From IMG/VR virus record IMGVR_UViG_3300030390_001549, positions 1-39,422 of that record: a stretch of 39,422 nt of DNA; one strand, given 5' to 3'. The stretch is from a virus. Of this stretch, positions 31,792 to 39,316 are shown piece after piece; position 1 is the stretch's first letter, and every line of letters starts with the position of its first letter. Position numbers and translations under genes: made by a program. Under the pieces are notes generated by a model. The model was given only the letters and a program-made list of their open reading frames with translations, was not told where the DNA came from and did not search any database.

Positions 31792-31822
31792 GAATATAAC
31801 TGATTAAATTATAAAAAGGAAT

Positions 31823-31853
31823 AAGAGGCGCGTCTAATGTAGGCGCGTCTTTT
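31823..31853 (+). terminator. Intrinsic terminator built from a direct repeat
   Basis: GGCGCGTC (31827-31834), loop TAATGTA, GGCGCGTC again (31842-31849), then TTTTATT. The octamer pairs with its own second copy with two G-U pairs in RNA; flanking AAGA/TTTT adds four more (one G-U). On the opposite strand the G-U pairs become mismatches, so it should act rightward only. Confidence 0.75.
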
Positions 31854-31863
31854 ATTATATATA

Positions 31864-32111
31864 TTCTATTTAACATAATAAATATTATAAGACAATAAGA
31901 ATAAAGAGGCTGTATATAGTACAATATAAGACAATATAAAAACAAATTAATAGTAGTATACTATAAGAATAAGATAGTTTGTTAGATGATATGTAAAGTG
32001 TATTTAATGAGGTTATAAGTATAACATACAGACAATCTATTTTACACGCATACAAAGGATATATTTCTATTTAACATAATAATTAAATAAGGTGATGTAG
32101 TACGATATAAG
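31864..32111 (+). repeat. Imperfect direct repeats in the gene-free stretch before the small terminase gene
   Basis: TTCTATTTAACATAATAA occurs at 31864-31881 and 32065-32082, and TAGTACRATATAAG at 31917-31930 and 32098-32111. No frame of useful length and no gene leader is seen between 31792 and 32370. A non-coding, repeat-bearing segment next to terminase genes is a natural place for a packaging signal or origin; which one cannot be told. Confidence 0.55.
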
Positions 32112-32224
32112 GACTTATAACGCTGTATGGTAGTAAGGTATCATTTAATAAAGTTATTGTCTTATATAGGATGTATGGAGGTGGTAAGGGTCTGATAATC
32201 AGAAAATAAAAAAGATTTGCGTAA

Positions 32225-32284
32225 AAAAGTTGTGATTTCCAGGAGGTCTAATATTCACACTAGATTTTCGTATTTTCAACTTTT
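32225..32284 (+). repeat. Nested inverted repeats upstream of the small terminase gene
   Basis: AAAAGTTG (32225-32232) pairs with CAACTTTT (32277-32284), enclosing TGTGA (32231-32235) and TCACA (32255-32259). A few bases on, TTACA/TGTAA forms another small hairpin (32286-32300). Possibly part of the packaging-site region or an operator for the adjacent late promoter. Confidence 0.45.
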
Positions 32285-32314
32285 ATTACACTTGATGTAA
32301 TATATTTCTTTTTG

Positions 32315-32348
32315 TTCCAAGTTATTCCAAATATATTTTGTTATATTG
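32315..32348 (+). promoter_or_regulatory. Late promoter of the small terminase gene, tandem TTCCA boxes
   Basis: TTCCA at 32315-32319 and 32325-32329 (period 10), 12 bases, TATATTG at 32342-32348; no TTTG at the -33 position. Shares TTCCAAATAT and GTTATATTG with the promoter at 35339. Confidence 0.7.
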
Positions 32349-32370
32349 CATTATAAATGTAATTTGTATT

Positions 32371-32886
32371 ATGAATAAAAGAGACACTGATAGACAAGAT
32401 AAAAGAGATGCCAAGGAGGCTCAAAAAGAAGAAGATGTTGAGGTAATTAAATCTGTTGTTTCAAAGTATAATCCTAGTGATTTAAGTTTGGATAAAAGCT
32501 CAGGTAAAGCTACTACACTGGTTAGTTATAAAAGAACTACAGAGGTTGTGAAGTTGATTTTGAGAGGGATTAGGTTTACGGATATAATGGAGTATTGTGA
32601 GGCTCACTGGGGAATTAAGAGGAGAATGGCTAGTATATATTACAAGAAGGCATTAGAGAGCTTTGCTGACCAATTCGCTGCAGAAAGAGAATACGAAATG
32701 GATAAGCACGCTATAATGTTACAAGATTTATATAGTAAGGGCTATAAGTCTGGAGATTTGAATTTGTGTAGATTGTTGCTTCAGGATATAGCTAAAATGA
32801 AAGGAATTGTTGTGGATAGAGTAGATGTAACTTCGGGAGGGGAGGGTTTTGTTTTTAATTATAAACCCCCAAGTAGTGAGGATTGA
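32371..32886 (+). CDS. Terminase small subunit (putative)
   Basis: 171 residues from ATG 32371; a longer frame from 32338 would start inside the promoter. Polar charged N terminus (DRQDKRDAKEAQKEED), then a helix-turn-helix-like LILRGIRFTDIMEYCEAHWG with IKRRMASIYYKKAL, and a helical C terminus, the layout of small terminases that recognise the packaging site. Upstream of the large terminase by two genes. The family match is by layout, not by a strict motif. Confidence 0.62.
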   Translation: MNKRDTDRQDKRDAKEAQKEEDVEVIKSVVSKYNPSDLSLDKSSGKATTLVSYKRTTEVVKLILRGIRFTDIMEYCEAHWGIKRRMASIYYKKALESFADQFAAEREYEMDKHAIMLQDLYSKGYKSGDLNLCRLLLQDIAKMKGIVVDRVDVTSGGEGFVFNYKPPSSED

Positions 32887-33019
32887 ATATAATATCGCCC
32901 TATAATATACTTTAACAATCTCTATCAACACTGCGTGTTAATATTTCTTGATAAAGGAGTGTTATATTTTTATAAGGATAATATATAAGATGCAAATATA
33001 ATAAAAAAAAATGAGATAG

Positions 33020-33052
33020 TTTGGAAATAAAAAGAATAAATTAATAACTTTG
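33020..33052 (+). promoter_or_regulatory. Canonical Bacteroidota promoter
   Basis: TTTG (33020-33023), 21 bases, TAACTTTG (33045-33052): a full match to the TTTG / TAnnTTTG consensus, the only one in the window. It lies 16 bases upstream of ATG 33068 and should be read by the host polymerase without phage help. Confidence 0.85.
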
Positions 33053-33067
33053 TAAAATAATAATAAA

Positions 33068-33670
33068 ATGGCAAATAACATACATAAATTTTATATACTA
33101 ACAAGAGAACCTAGTCCTTTTGGTAACGCTTCATCTGTATCAACAGTAAGAAGAAGAATAAGTAGAGGAGAAACTAAATCTGGAACTTCAAAATTAAGAA
33201 AATATGACCCTGTGTCAGATTCTATTAATGAAGAAGAAGTAAAGATTGATAAAGTAAAATTAAATCCAGGAGAATTATCAGAAGAATTTTTAGATGGAGC
33301 TACTGTTCGTTGGACTGTAACTATTAATGGTAGAGAACATACAGTAGTTGATAAAATAACTATGAAAGAATTAAAACTACTAACTACAGCAGGTTTTACT
33401 GCTGGAATAAACGCTTATAACACTATATCAAGTAATGTATCTTACAGAACTAATATTGAAGATTTTGATGCCGCTGTAAATCCTATTTCAGCAACCTTTA
33501 CTTACGCTGAATTTATAACTATGATTCAAAAAGGTAGGAACACTCAATTAGATTTTCTTACTGAAGTTCTTTTTAAAAGAAATATTGGTTTAGAGTGGAC
33601 TGAGGATTCTCTAAGAAATGTAATAGCAGAAAAGGTATCAACTAATTTACCTCTTCATGTAACCTTATAA
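33068..33670 (+). CDS. Unknown protein with its own strong promoter, 200 residues
   Basis: MANNIHKFYILTREPSPFGN start similar in style to the capsid gene. Mixed alpha/beta with GATVRWTVTINGREHTVVDK and FITMIQKGRNTQLDFLTEVL. No family recognised. A canonical promoter and the position between the terminase subunits suggest an abundant product: either a structural protein or one needed at once after entry. It is the main unassigned gene of the structural region. Confidence 0.68.
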   Translation: MANNIHKFYILTREPSPFGNASSVSTVRRRISRGETKSGTSKLRKYDPVSDSINEEEVKIDKVKLNPGELSEEFLDGATVRWTVTINGREHTVVDKITMKELKLLTTAGFTAGINAYNTISSNVSYRTNIEDFDAAVNPISATFTYAEFITMIQKGRNTQLDFLTEVLFKRNIGLEWTEDSLRNVIAEKVSTNLPLHVTL

Positions 33671-33688
33671 TAATAAATAATTAAAATA

Positions 33689-34003
33689 ATGGCAGAAAAA
33701 ACAAGTAACTTAGTAAACAAAAAAATAGATGTAGATGTTTTAAAAAACAGACTAAATCAAGCAAGCGATGAATTTAAAGATGAATCTTATAAAATAAATT
33801 TAAAAAGTATTAAGAGCCTTAATTGGATTGCTTGGATTTGGGGAGTTCCTGTGTTTATATTAGCCTTTCCTTTTATAATTGGTTATCTTTTGTCTAATTA
33901 TATAGAGGGAAAGTTAAAAACTATATTTAAAGTATTTAAAAAACTTACTTATGCTTTAGTAAGAGATGTTAAAAATTTTATAAAATCAAAATTTGGAAAT
34001 TAA
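33689..34003 (+). CDS. Membrane protein, 104 residues
   Basis: A helical basic N-terminal half, then one or two spans at ~48-72 (LNWIAWIWGVPVFILAFPFI), then a Lys-rich amphipathic end. It overlaps the start of the large terminase by 11 bases. Function unknown; could be an anti-superinfection or membrane-targeting protein. Confidence 0.62.
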   Translation: MAEKTSNLVNKKIDVDVLKNRLNQASDEFKDESYKINLKSIKSLNWIAWIWGVPVFILAFPFIIGYLLSNYIEGKLKTIFKVFKKLTYALVRDVKNFIKSKFGN

Positions 34004-35312
34004 TTTTAAACCAACCCCAAAACAACATAACGCTTGGGAGTATCTTCACGACAAAGAAACAAGTGAAATACTTTTTGGAGGGAGTGCGGGGGGAGGCAAA
34101 AGCTACTTTGGAGCCGCTTTTTTACTATACTCCTGTTTAAGATACCCAGGAACTCGTTGGTTAATGGGGCGTGCTGTTCTGAAAACTCTAAAAGAAACAA
34201 CATTAAACTCTTTTTTTACTGTATGTTCCGATTGGGGTGTTAAAAAAGGTGAAGCTTATAAATTTAATGCCCAAAGTAATGTTATTGAGTTCCTAAATGG
34301 AAGCACCATTATACTCAAAGACCTTTACCAGTATCCCGCTGACCCCAATTTTGATTCCCTGGGTTCGCTAGAAATTTCGGGCGCATTTATAGATGAGGTG
34401 AATCAATGTACTGAAAAAGCAAAGAATGTTGTTGCTTCAAGGATAAGATATAGACTTTCTGAGTATGAACTACGCCCAAAGGTTCTTATGTCGTGTAATC
34501 CAGCAAAAAACTGGGTTTACGACTTCTATAAAAGTTGGAGAGATGATACTTTACCATCCCACAAAAAGTTTGTTCAAGCTAAATTAGCTGACAATCCACA
34601 TATTTCCGAGTTTTACGAAGAGCAATTAAGGAAACTAGACCCTGTTTCAAGAGAAAGATTATTACATGGTAACTGGGAATATGATGAAGGTAAGGACAGA
34701 TTGTTTGATTATGAAGCTATATTGTCTGTTTTTACCAATTCTTCAGTAAAAAATGAAGGAGAAGAGTATTATTTATCTTGTGATGTTGCTTTACTAGGTT
34801 CTGATAAGTTAGTAATCTGTGTTTGGAAAGGAATGGTAGTTGAAGAAATTGTAACAAAAGATAAAACATCTGCTGATAATGTAGAGTCATTGATTAGAAA
34901 TTTAGCTGAAAAGTATAATATACCTAGGAAAAACATAGTAATTGACTCAGATGGTGTTGGTCAATACCTTTCTCATTACATGAAAGGGGTTCAACCCTTT
35001 GTAAATAACGAAAAAGCTTTAAATAAAGAGAATTACCAAAATTTAAAGACACAATGCTTCTATAAACTAGCAGAACAAGTAAATGTAGGTAATATTTTTA
35101 TAAAAGAAAATGATATTGATATAAGAAACAAAATAATTGAAGAATTAGAAGTTGTTAGAAGGAAAAACATGGATATGGATGGAAAACTTGCTATTTTATC
35201 AAAAAAAGAGATGAAAATAATTTTAGGGCACTCTCCAGACTATGCAGACGCCCTGATGATGAGAATGAGGTATTTATTCAAGAATAATAATAGAATTTTA
35301 GCTTGGGGTTGA
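33993..35312 (+). CDS. Terminase large subunit
   Basis: 439 residues from TTG 33993 (MEINFKPTPKQHNAWEYL); the TTG lies inside the end of the preceding gene. Walker A GSAGGGKS at 30-37, Walker B AFIDE at 131-135, and RNase-H-like nuclease acids in LSCDVALLG (~265), VIDSDGVGQYL (~315) and SPDYADALMM (~425). It drives DNA into the prohead and cuts the concatemer. The use of TTG and overlap may hold its level low relative to the upstream protein. Confidence 0.95.
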   Translation: MEINFKPTPKQHNAWEYLHDKETSEILFGGSAGGGKSYFGAAFLLYSCLRYPGTRWLMGRAVLKTLKETTLNSFFTVCSDWGVKKGEAYKFNAQSNVIEFLNGSTIILKDLYQYPADPNFDSLGSLEISGAFIDEVNQCTEKAKNVVASRIRYRLSEYELRPKVLMSCNPAKNWVYDFYKSWRDDTLPSHKKFVQAKLADNPHISEFYEEQLRKLDPVSRERLLHGNWEYDEGKDRLFDYEAILSVFTNSSVKNEGEEYYLSCDVALLGSDKLVICVWKGMVVEEIVTKDKTSADNVESLIRNLAEKYNIPRKNIVIDSDGVGQYLSHYMKGVQPFVNNEKALNKENYQNLKTQCFYKLAEQVNVGNIFIKENDIDIRNKIIEELEVVRRKNMDMDGKLAILSKKEMKIILGHSPDYADALMMRMRYLFKNNNRILAWG

Positions 35313-35338
35313 TAAATTATGAAAAAAGTAACTTTTTG

Positions 35339-35372
35339 TTCCACAAACTTCCAAATATTTTTCGTTATATTG
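35339..35372 (+). promoter_or_regulatory. Late tail-gene promoter, tandem TTCCA boxes
   Basis: TTCCA at 35339-35343 and 35349-35353 (period 10), 12 bases, TATATTG at 35366-35372; no TTTG at -33. ATG follows after 4 bases, as at 16077, so the message is probably leaderless. Confidence 0.7.
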
Positions 35373-35376
35373 TAAT

Positions 35377-35784
35377 ATGAAAGAAATAGCTGATATATAT
35401 TGTTTAAACAAAAGGCATACAGAAATAGTATTTAGTTTTCTTTGTGATTTACAATCTGTAATTGATAAGTCAGTTTCTCATGATAAAAGATGTGAAAAAT
35501 TTGATACAGTTGTAGAGCAAATAATAGTGGTTCATAATGGAATAGGTATCTTATCTTTAGATGGAGAAATAACTAAAGATGAATGGTATTTATCATTACC
35601 TAATAATTTATATTGGGCTACATTAGGATTCTTCGCTTCCTTAGATGATGATAAAGAATCTCCCTTACTAGATATTTACAAAGAAGAAGCTTTAAATGTA
35701 ATAGAAAAACATATAAAAAAATTAAAAAACTCTCTTATTGTGCAGTCTATTACTGATGGAGAAAATATAAAAAACTTAAATTAA
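35377..35784 (+). CDS. Hypothetical protein, 135 residues
   Basis: First gene of the tail operon, helical and acidic (DKRCEKFDTVVEQIIVVHNG, LYWATLGFFASLDDDKESPL). It meets the chaperone gene in a one-base overlap. No family recognised; a head-tail or tail assembly factor is likely from position. Confidence 0.62.
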   Translation: MKEIADIYCLNKRHTEIVFSFLCDLQSVIDKSVSHDKRCEKFDTVVEQIIVVHNGIGILSLDGEITKDEWYLSLPNNLYWATLGFFASLDDDKESPLLDIYKEEALNVIEKHIKKLKNSLIVQSITDGENIKNLN

Positions 35785-36419
35785 TGGATACTTTAATATT
35801 AAACAAACAAGAGGTTGATATTCCTACAGGATGGTTTGATGTAACTTTTGATAAATTTATTAAATTTAACAGTTTAATCAAACATATAACTGAAAAAACT
35901 GAAGAATTAGATGAAATAGAGCAAACTTTAAGTAATTTAAAAGAAAACACAAAGATATTGTCTTTTTGGACTGATAAAACAGAAGAAGAAATATCAATGT
36001 GGGATTTAGAGGACGCTCATAAGGTTATGGAGAAAATAAACTTTACACAAGAACAATATAATCCAATATCTATAAATTCTTTTACTATAGGTGAAGATAC
36101 CTTTCATTTACCTGAAGAGTTTATGGGTAAATCTTCTTTTGGTAGATATATAGAGGCTGAACAGCTAGAAATGCATCAATCTTTAATTGAAAAAGGTAAT
36201 TTAGATTATTTACCTAAACAAATAGCTATTTTAGCTAAAAAAGAAGGGGAAAAAGAGAAGTTAGATGATGATTTAATAGACAAACGAGCTGAACAATTTA
36301 GAAAACTAGATATGGCAACTGTTTGGGATGTTGGTTTTTTTTTGCAGAAGTTAGAGCAAAAGTACATGATTCATTCCCTAATCTCGCAGGTGGCAACGGA
36401 GACGCAAAAGCATCAATAG
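35784..36419 (+). CDS. Tail assembly chaperone, unshifted form
   Basis: 211 residues: MDTLILNKQEVDIPTGWFDV start, helical body with YLPKQIAILAKKEG and RAEQFRKLDMATVWDVGFFL. This is the pattern of gpG-type chaperones in Bacteroidota phages. Codons for Gly184-Phe185-Phe186 run over GGTTTTTTTTTG (36333-36344), a T9 slippery run that permits a -1 shift into the extension frame. The unshifted product ends 25 residues after the slip site. Confidence 0.75.
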   Translation: MDTLILNKQEVDIPTGWFDVTFDKFIKFNSLIKHITEKTEELDEIEQTLSNLKENTKILSFWTDKTEEEISMWDLEDAHKVMEKINFTQEQYNPISINSFTIGEDTFHLPEEFMGKSSFGRYIEAEQLEMHQSLIEKGNLDYLPKQIAILAKKEGEKEKLDDDLIDKRAEQFRKLDMATVWDVGFFLQKLEQKYMIHSLISQVATETQKHQ

Positions 36420-36625
36420 CAGCTAAAAACACTGTTAATGGTTATGGTTGGTTAAATTCTTTGTATGATGTAGCAAAAGATGGGGTTTTTAATAGAAATT
36501 GGGAGTATAATCCAGTAGAAAGTGTTTTGATAACTAATTTATATGAAGTTTTAACATATTTAAGTTGGAAAGCAGCATGTAATGAGTTTGAAAAACAATT
36601 AAGTGATTTACATTCAAAAAAATAA
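36335..36625 (+). CDS. Frameshift extension of the tail assembly chaperone (gpGT-like)
   Basis: Frame -1 relative to the preceding gene, open from the T9 run to 36625. A slip on TTT-TTT (36336-36341) gives a fusion of ~280 residues: 186 from the first frame, one Phe, then 93 beginning AEVRAKVHDSFPNL. The extension has no good start of its own (its first possible codon is a TTG 21 bases before the slip). A 1-base homopolymer error would look the same, but the G/GT shift is expected at this site in siphoviruses. Confidence 0.7.
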   Translation, partial: FFFAEVRAKVHDSFPNLAGGNGDAKASIAAKNTVNGYGWLNSLYDVAKDGVFNRNWEYNPVESVLITNLYEVLTYLSWKAACNEFEKQLSDLHSKK

Positions 36626-36632
36626 AAATTAA

Positions 36633-36695
36633 ATGGCTAAAAAGAGAAAATACAAGAAAAAGAAAAAAGAAACTAAAAAAACATATAAAAAATGA
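36633..36695 (+). CDS. Poly-lysine micro-protein, 20 residues
   Basis: ATG 36633, TGA 36693-36695: MAKKRKYKKKKKETKKTYKK, 12 Lys and one Arg of 20 residues. It overlaps the next gene by ATGA and starts 7 bases after the chaperone extension, so translation is plausible as a coupler or as a DNA/RNA-neutralising peptide. A-rich sequence could give this by chance. Confidence 0.4.
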   Translation: MAKKRKYKKKKKETKKTYKK

Positions 36696-37399
36696 GCACA
36701 TACAACCCAAATTATAATTTAACAGCTTTATTAACAGATTTTAAAACATGCGCAAGTTCTGCTGGGTTTTGCACAGTTAAATTCGGTAAAGCAAGCGCTA
36801 TAAATTTTGACCATAATATTTGTTATGATTTATTAAATATTGGATACCCAAGAACTACTATAGCTGAAGGAATTAGAGAGGTTTATACCTTTAATTTAGT
36901 ATTAGCAAGACCAGTTAAGTCAGGTAGTACACAAGGAGTACAATTATTTGATGATGATGTTGCTGCTATAATGTCTGAGCTTGAAGTAAAACTTTGGAAT
37001 ATGCTAGGTTGTCTTGCTTTAGGTATTAGTGGTGGTGGAGGTTGTAGAGCTCATATACCTAAACATAAAATACAAATAATTAGAGATAAGGGAACTTTTA
37101 ACGACAACTTAGTAACTCTTCAAGTGCAATTTGACGCTATAGCTAATATAGCTGTAACAGTTGAGCCTTGTGGTGGTGGTGGTGGAACTGAACCTGATGA
37201 TTGTAATGACCCTTGTGCTCAATTCTTTGGTGGTTGTGGATGCACAGACCCTACAGCTATTAATTATGACTCTACAGCTGGAGTTGATGATGGAACTTGT
37301 TGTTATAATGACGCAGACCCTGGAAGTGGAGACCCTTGTGATGATGGTTCAACAACATTCCCTCCAACATTCCCAAGTAGTCAAACTCAAAATCCTTAA
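36692..37399 (+). CDS. Tail structural protein with a Bacteroidota surface-protein motif
   Basis: 235 residues. Residues 1-155 form a compact domain (TFNLVLARPV, FDDDVAAIMSELEVKLWNML) probably of tail completion or minor tail type. After a Gly-rich hinge (161-166) comes a Cys/Asp-rich end: CNDPCAQFFGGCGCTDPTAI, NYD and VDDGTCC, then a Pro-rich tail. GCTDPTAxNYDxxAxxDDGTC (183-203) is the repeat of secreted and gliding-related Bacteroidota proteins, here one copy. It may bind calcium or display on the virion surface. Confidence 0.65.
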   Translation: MSTYNPNYNLTALLTDFKTCASSAGFCTVKFGKASAINFDHNICYDLLNIGYPRTTIAEGIREVYTFNLVLARPVKSGSTQGVQLFDDDVAAIMSELEVKLWNMLGCLALGISGGGGCRAHIPKHKIQIIRDKGTFNDNLVTLQVQFDAIANIAVTVEPCGGGGGTEPDDCNDPCAQFFGGCGCTDPTAINYDSTAGVDDGTCCYNDADPGSGDPCDDGSTTFPPTFPSSQTQNP

Positions 37400-37401
37400 T
37401 A

Positions 37402-37908
37402 ATGATAGATTTGGGGAGTGTAAAGATATTAAACAACCTAGCGGCTGAAGCTGTTATAAAAAGATTAAAAACTCAACTTTCTACCCCTAGGCCTGGAAGT
37501 GCAAAACCAATGAATAATTGGAAATCTTTAAGTAAAAGCCTTGAGTTTAAAGGAGGTGAGGCTTGGTTTTCTGAGGTTCGTATAGAGGGAAATGATTATG
37601 GTATGTATCTTAATGAAGGTATTAATAATATTCCTTTTACTAGAGGTAGTGGAGTTGCTCATAGTGCTTATATAGGGATGTTACAAATATGGGCTGTTAA
37701 GAAATTTGGAGTTAATATGGCTAAAGCAAAACAAATAGCTTTTGCTGTAGCTACTAATCAACAAAAAAAATCTAGCTCTCCTGATAATCCTGGATGGGTA
37801 AACGAAATAGATAATGAATTATCAGATATAATAGGTGAAGAACAGTTACAAAATTCATTTTTTATGATTGAAGGAGAGGTTAATAATTTACTAAATGTAA
37901 GAATATAA
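37402..37908 (+). CDS. Tail completion/minor tail protein (HK97 gp10-like)
   Basis: 168 residues with YGMYLNEGINNIPFTRGSGV and a C-terminal helical region. The Y-x-x-Y-x-N/E-E-G pattern followed by a basic loop is characteristic of gp10-type neck or tail proteins. Order (chaperone, minor tail, distal tail) agrees. Similarity judged by eye. Confidence 0.5.
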   Translation: MIDLGSVKILNNLAAEAVIKRLKTQLSTPRPGSAKPMNNWKSLSKSLEFKGGEAWFSEVRIEGNDYGMYLNEGINNIPFTRGSGVAHSAYIGMLQIWAVKKFGVNMAKAKQIAFAVATNQQKKSSSPDNPGWVNEIDNELSDIIGEEQLQNSFFMIEGEVNNLLNVRI

Positions 37909-37909
37909 A

Positions 37910-39313
37910 ATGATAACAATAATAAAAAACTTAGATAGTACCTTTTATTCTGTATATAGACCTATAATAGTTAAATGTCATGACGCTAGTAGTGATACAG
38001 CTTTTTTAAGAGGAGAGCTTCTTGTGGAAAGTCCTTTGTTTAGCGGAACTTATGTTGCAAGCGGAATAATTATAAATGGTTATGAATCAAGTAACTCAAC
38101 AACTACTTATGAGTTTAATCTAATGGAACACTGCAGACCTTATGTTGGGAAGGGAATATCGCCTTTAATAAGTTATGGTATATTTTTTGCTCCAGGAGAT
38201 TTTGATATTAGAAAATTCAAATTAAATATTTGGGCTGTAAAATATTCTTCTGGATTACATGGGCAGCTTTATGATGATACAGATAATATTAGAACAACAA
38301 AAGACTTTACAGGATTACCAACAGTAACTACTGATGAATACTCTATGAATCATAATGATGATTGGGATGTAGTGGATAGATTGGTTTTAGGATATAATAA
38401 CCCATCCTTCAATCCAAATAGTCATCAACCATTAACAAATGCTCCCAATAGAGATTATGGATTTAATATTGATAATTTTGGAGCTCATCAAACTATAAAT
38501 AGTAATGACTTTCCGTTTGATTCTATATACCAACCTGTGAATTTTACGCCAACTCACACTAATCTTATGATAGCTTATCTTGTTAAAAACAAAGCTAATC
38601 AAACTTGGCATTCTGTGTTTATACCTATAACTAATATAGTTGGTACTGGAGGTCAATTACTAAGGATTCCCCTACATCCAACTACTATAGAAATGATGTA
38701 TCTATTGGTTCATGGTGTTGCATTAAATAAATTTCTTGATGCTTCAGGTAATTTAATAGCTGACGCTTTTTTTGTTATGCCTTTTATTAGTAGTGCTAAC
38801 GGAACAAATGCTCTTCACTGGACTAAATCAGATGGAACTACCTATAGGTATAGAAGTTACGCTTTAACAGATAAGGAACATAACGGAAAATGCCAAAGAA
38901 AGAAATTCGTTTTTGAAAACATGAAAGGAGGTTTTGATTGGTTTAACTGTTACGGAACAAACACGAAGAGTGTTTCTAACACTGGAGAAACATACGAAAA
39001 TCATCAACATCAGCTGTTAAGAGGTTTTCATACTAAACAAAAGTTATGGACTAAAAGAACAGATACATACAAGGTTATTACTCAGCCTCTTTCTACAGAA
39101 AAATCTAAATGGCTACAAGAATTAATTACAAGCCCTAAAGTTTGGGTTCAAGAAGCTGTTATAGATGGTGAATCATCTTCGGTTGGAGACTATTATTTGA
39201 GACCGATAGTAATAAATGATGGAGATGTTCAAATACACAACACAGAAGATAATGTTCATTATGTTGAGTTTTCATATACCTTATCAACCCCAATATCAAC
39301 ACAAAGAGGATAA
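37910..39313 (+). CDS. Distal tail/baseplate protein, 467 residues
   Basis: Beta-rich throughout. The C-terminal third (KKFVFENMKGGFDWFNCYGT, KVWVQEAVIDGESS, VEFSYTLS) has the alternating strands of distal-tail or baseplate hub proteins. It precedes the hub/fibre gene by 3 bases. Exact family not recognised. Confidence 0.58.
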   Translation: MITIIKNLDSTFYSVYRPIIVKCHDASSDTAFLRGELLVESPLFSGTYVASGIIINGYESSNSTTTYEFNLMEHCRPYVGKGISPLISYGIFFAPGDFDIRKFKLNIWAVKYSSGLHGQLYDDTDNIRTTKDFTGLPTVTTDEYSMNHNDDWDVVDRLVLGYNNPSFNPNSHQPLTNAPNRDYGFNIDNFGAHQTINSNDFPFDSIYQPVNFTPTHTNLMIAYLVKNKANQTWHSVFIPITNIVGTGGQLLRIPLHPTTIEMMYLLVHGVALNKFLDASGNLIADAFFVMPFISSANGTNALHWTKSDGTTYRYRSYALTDKEHNGKCQRKKFVFENMKGGFDWFNCYGTNTKSVSNTGETYENHQHQLLRGFHTKQKLWTKRTDTYKVITQPLSTEKSKWLQELITSPKVWVQEAVIDGESSSVGDYYLRPIVINDGDVQIHNTEDNVHYVEFSYTLSTPISTQRG

Positions 39314-39316
39314 AAA

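Noticed and set aside
37161-37448. 95-codon frame on the plus strand
   Set aside because: Overlaps two better genes; its Val/Leu/Met repetition comes from reading the Gly/Asp-rich tail of the 235-residue protein in another frame.
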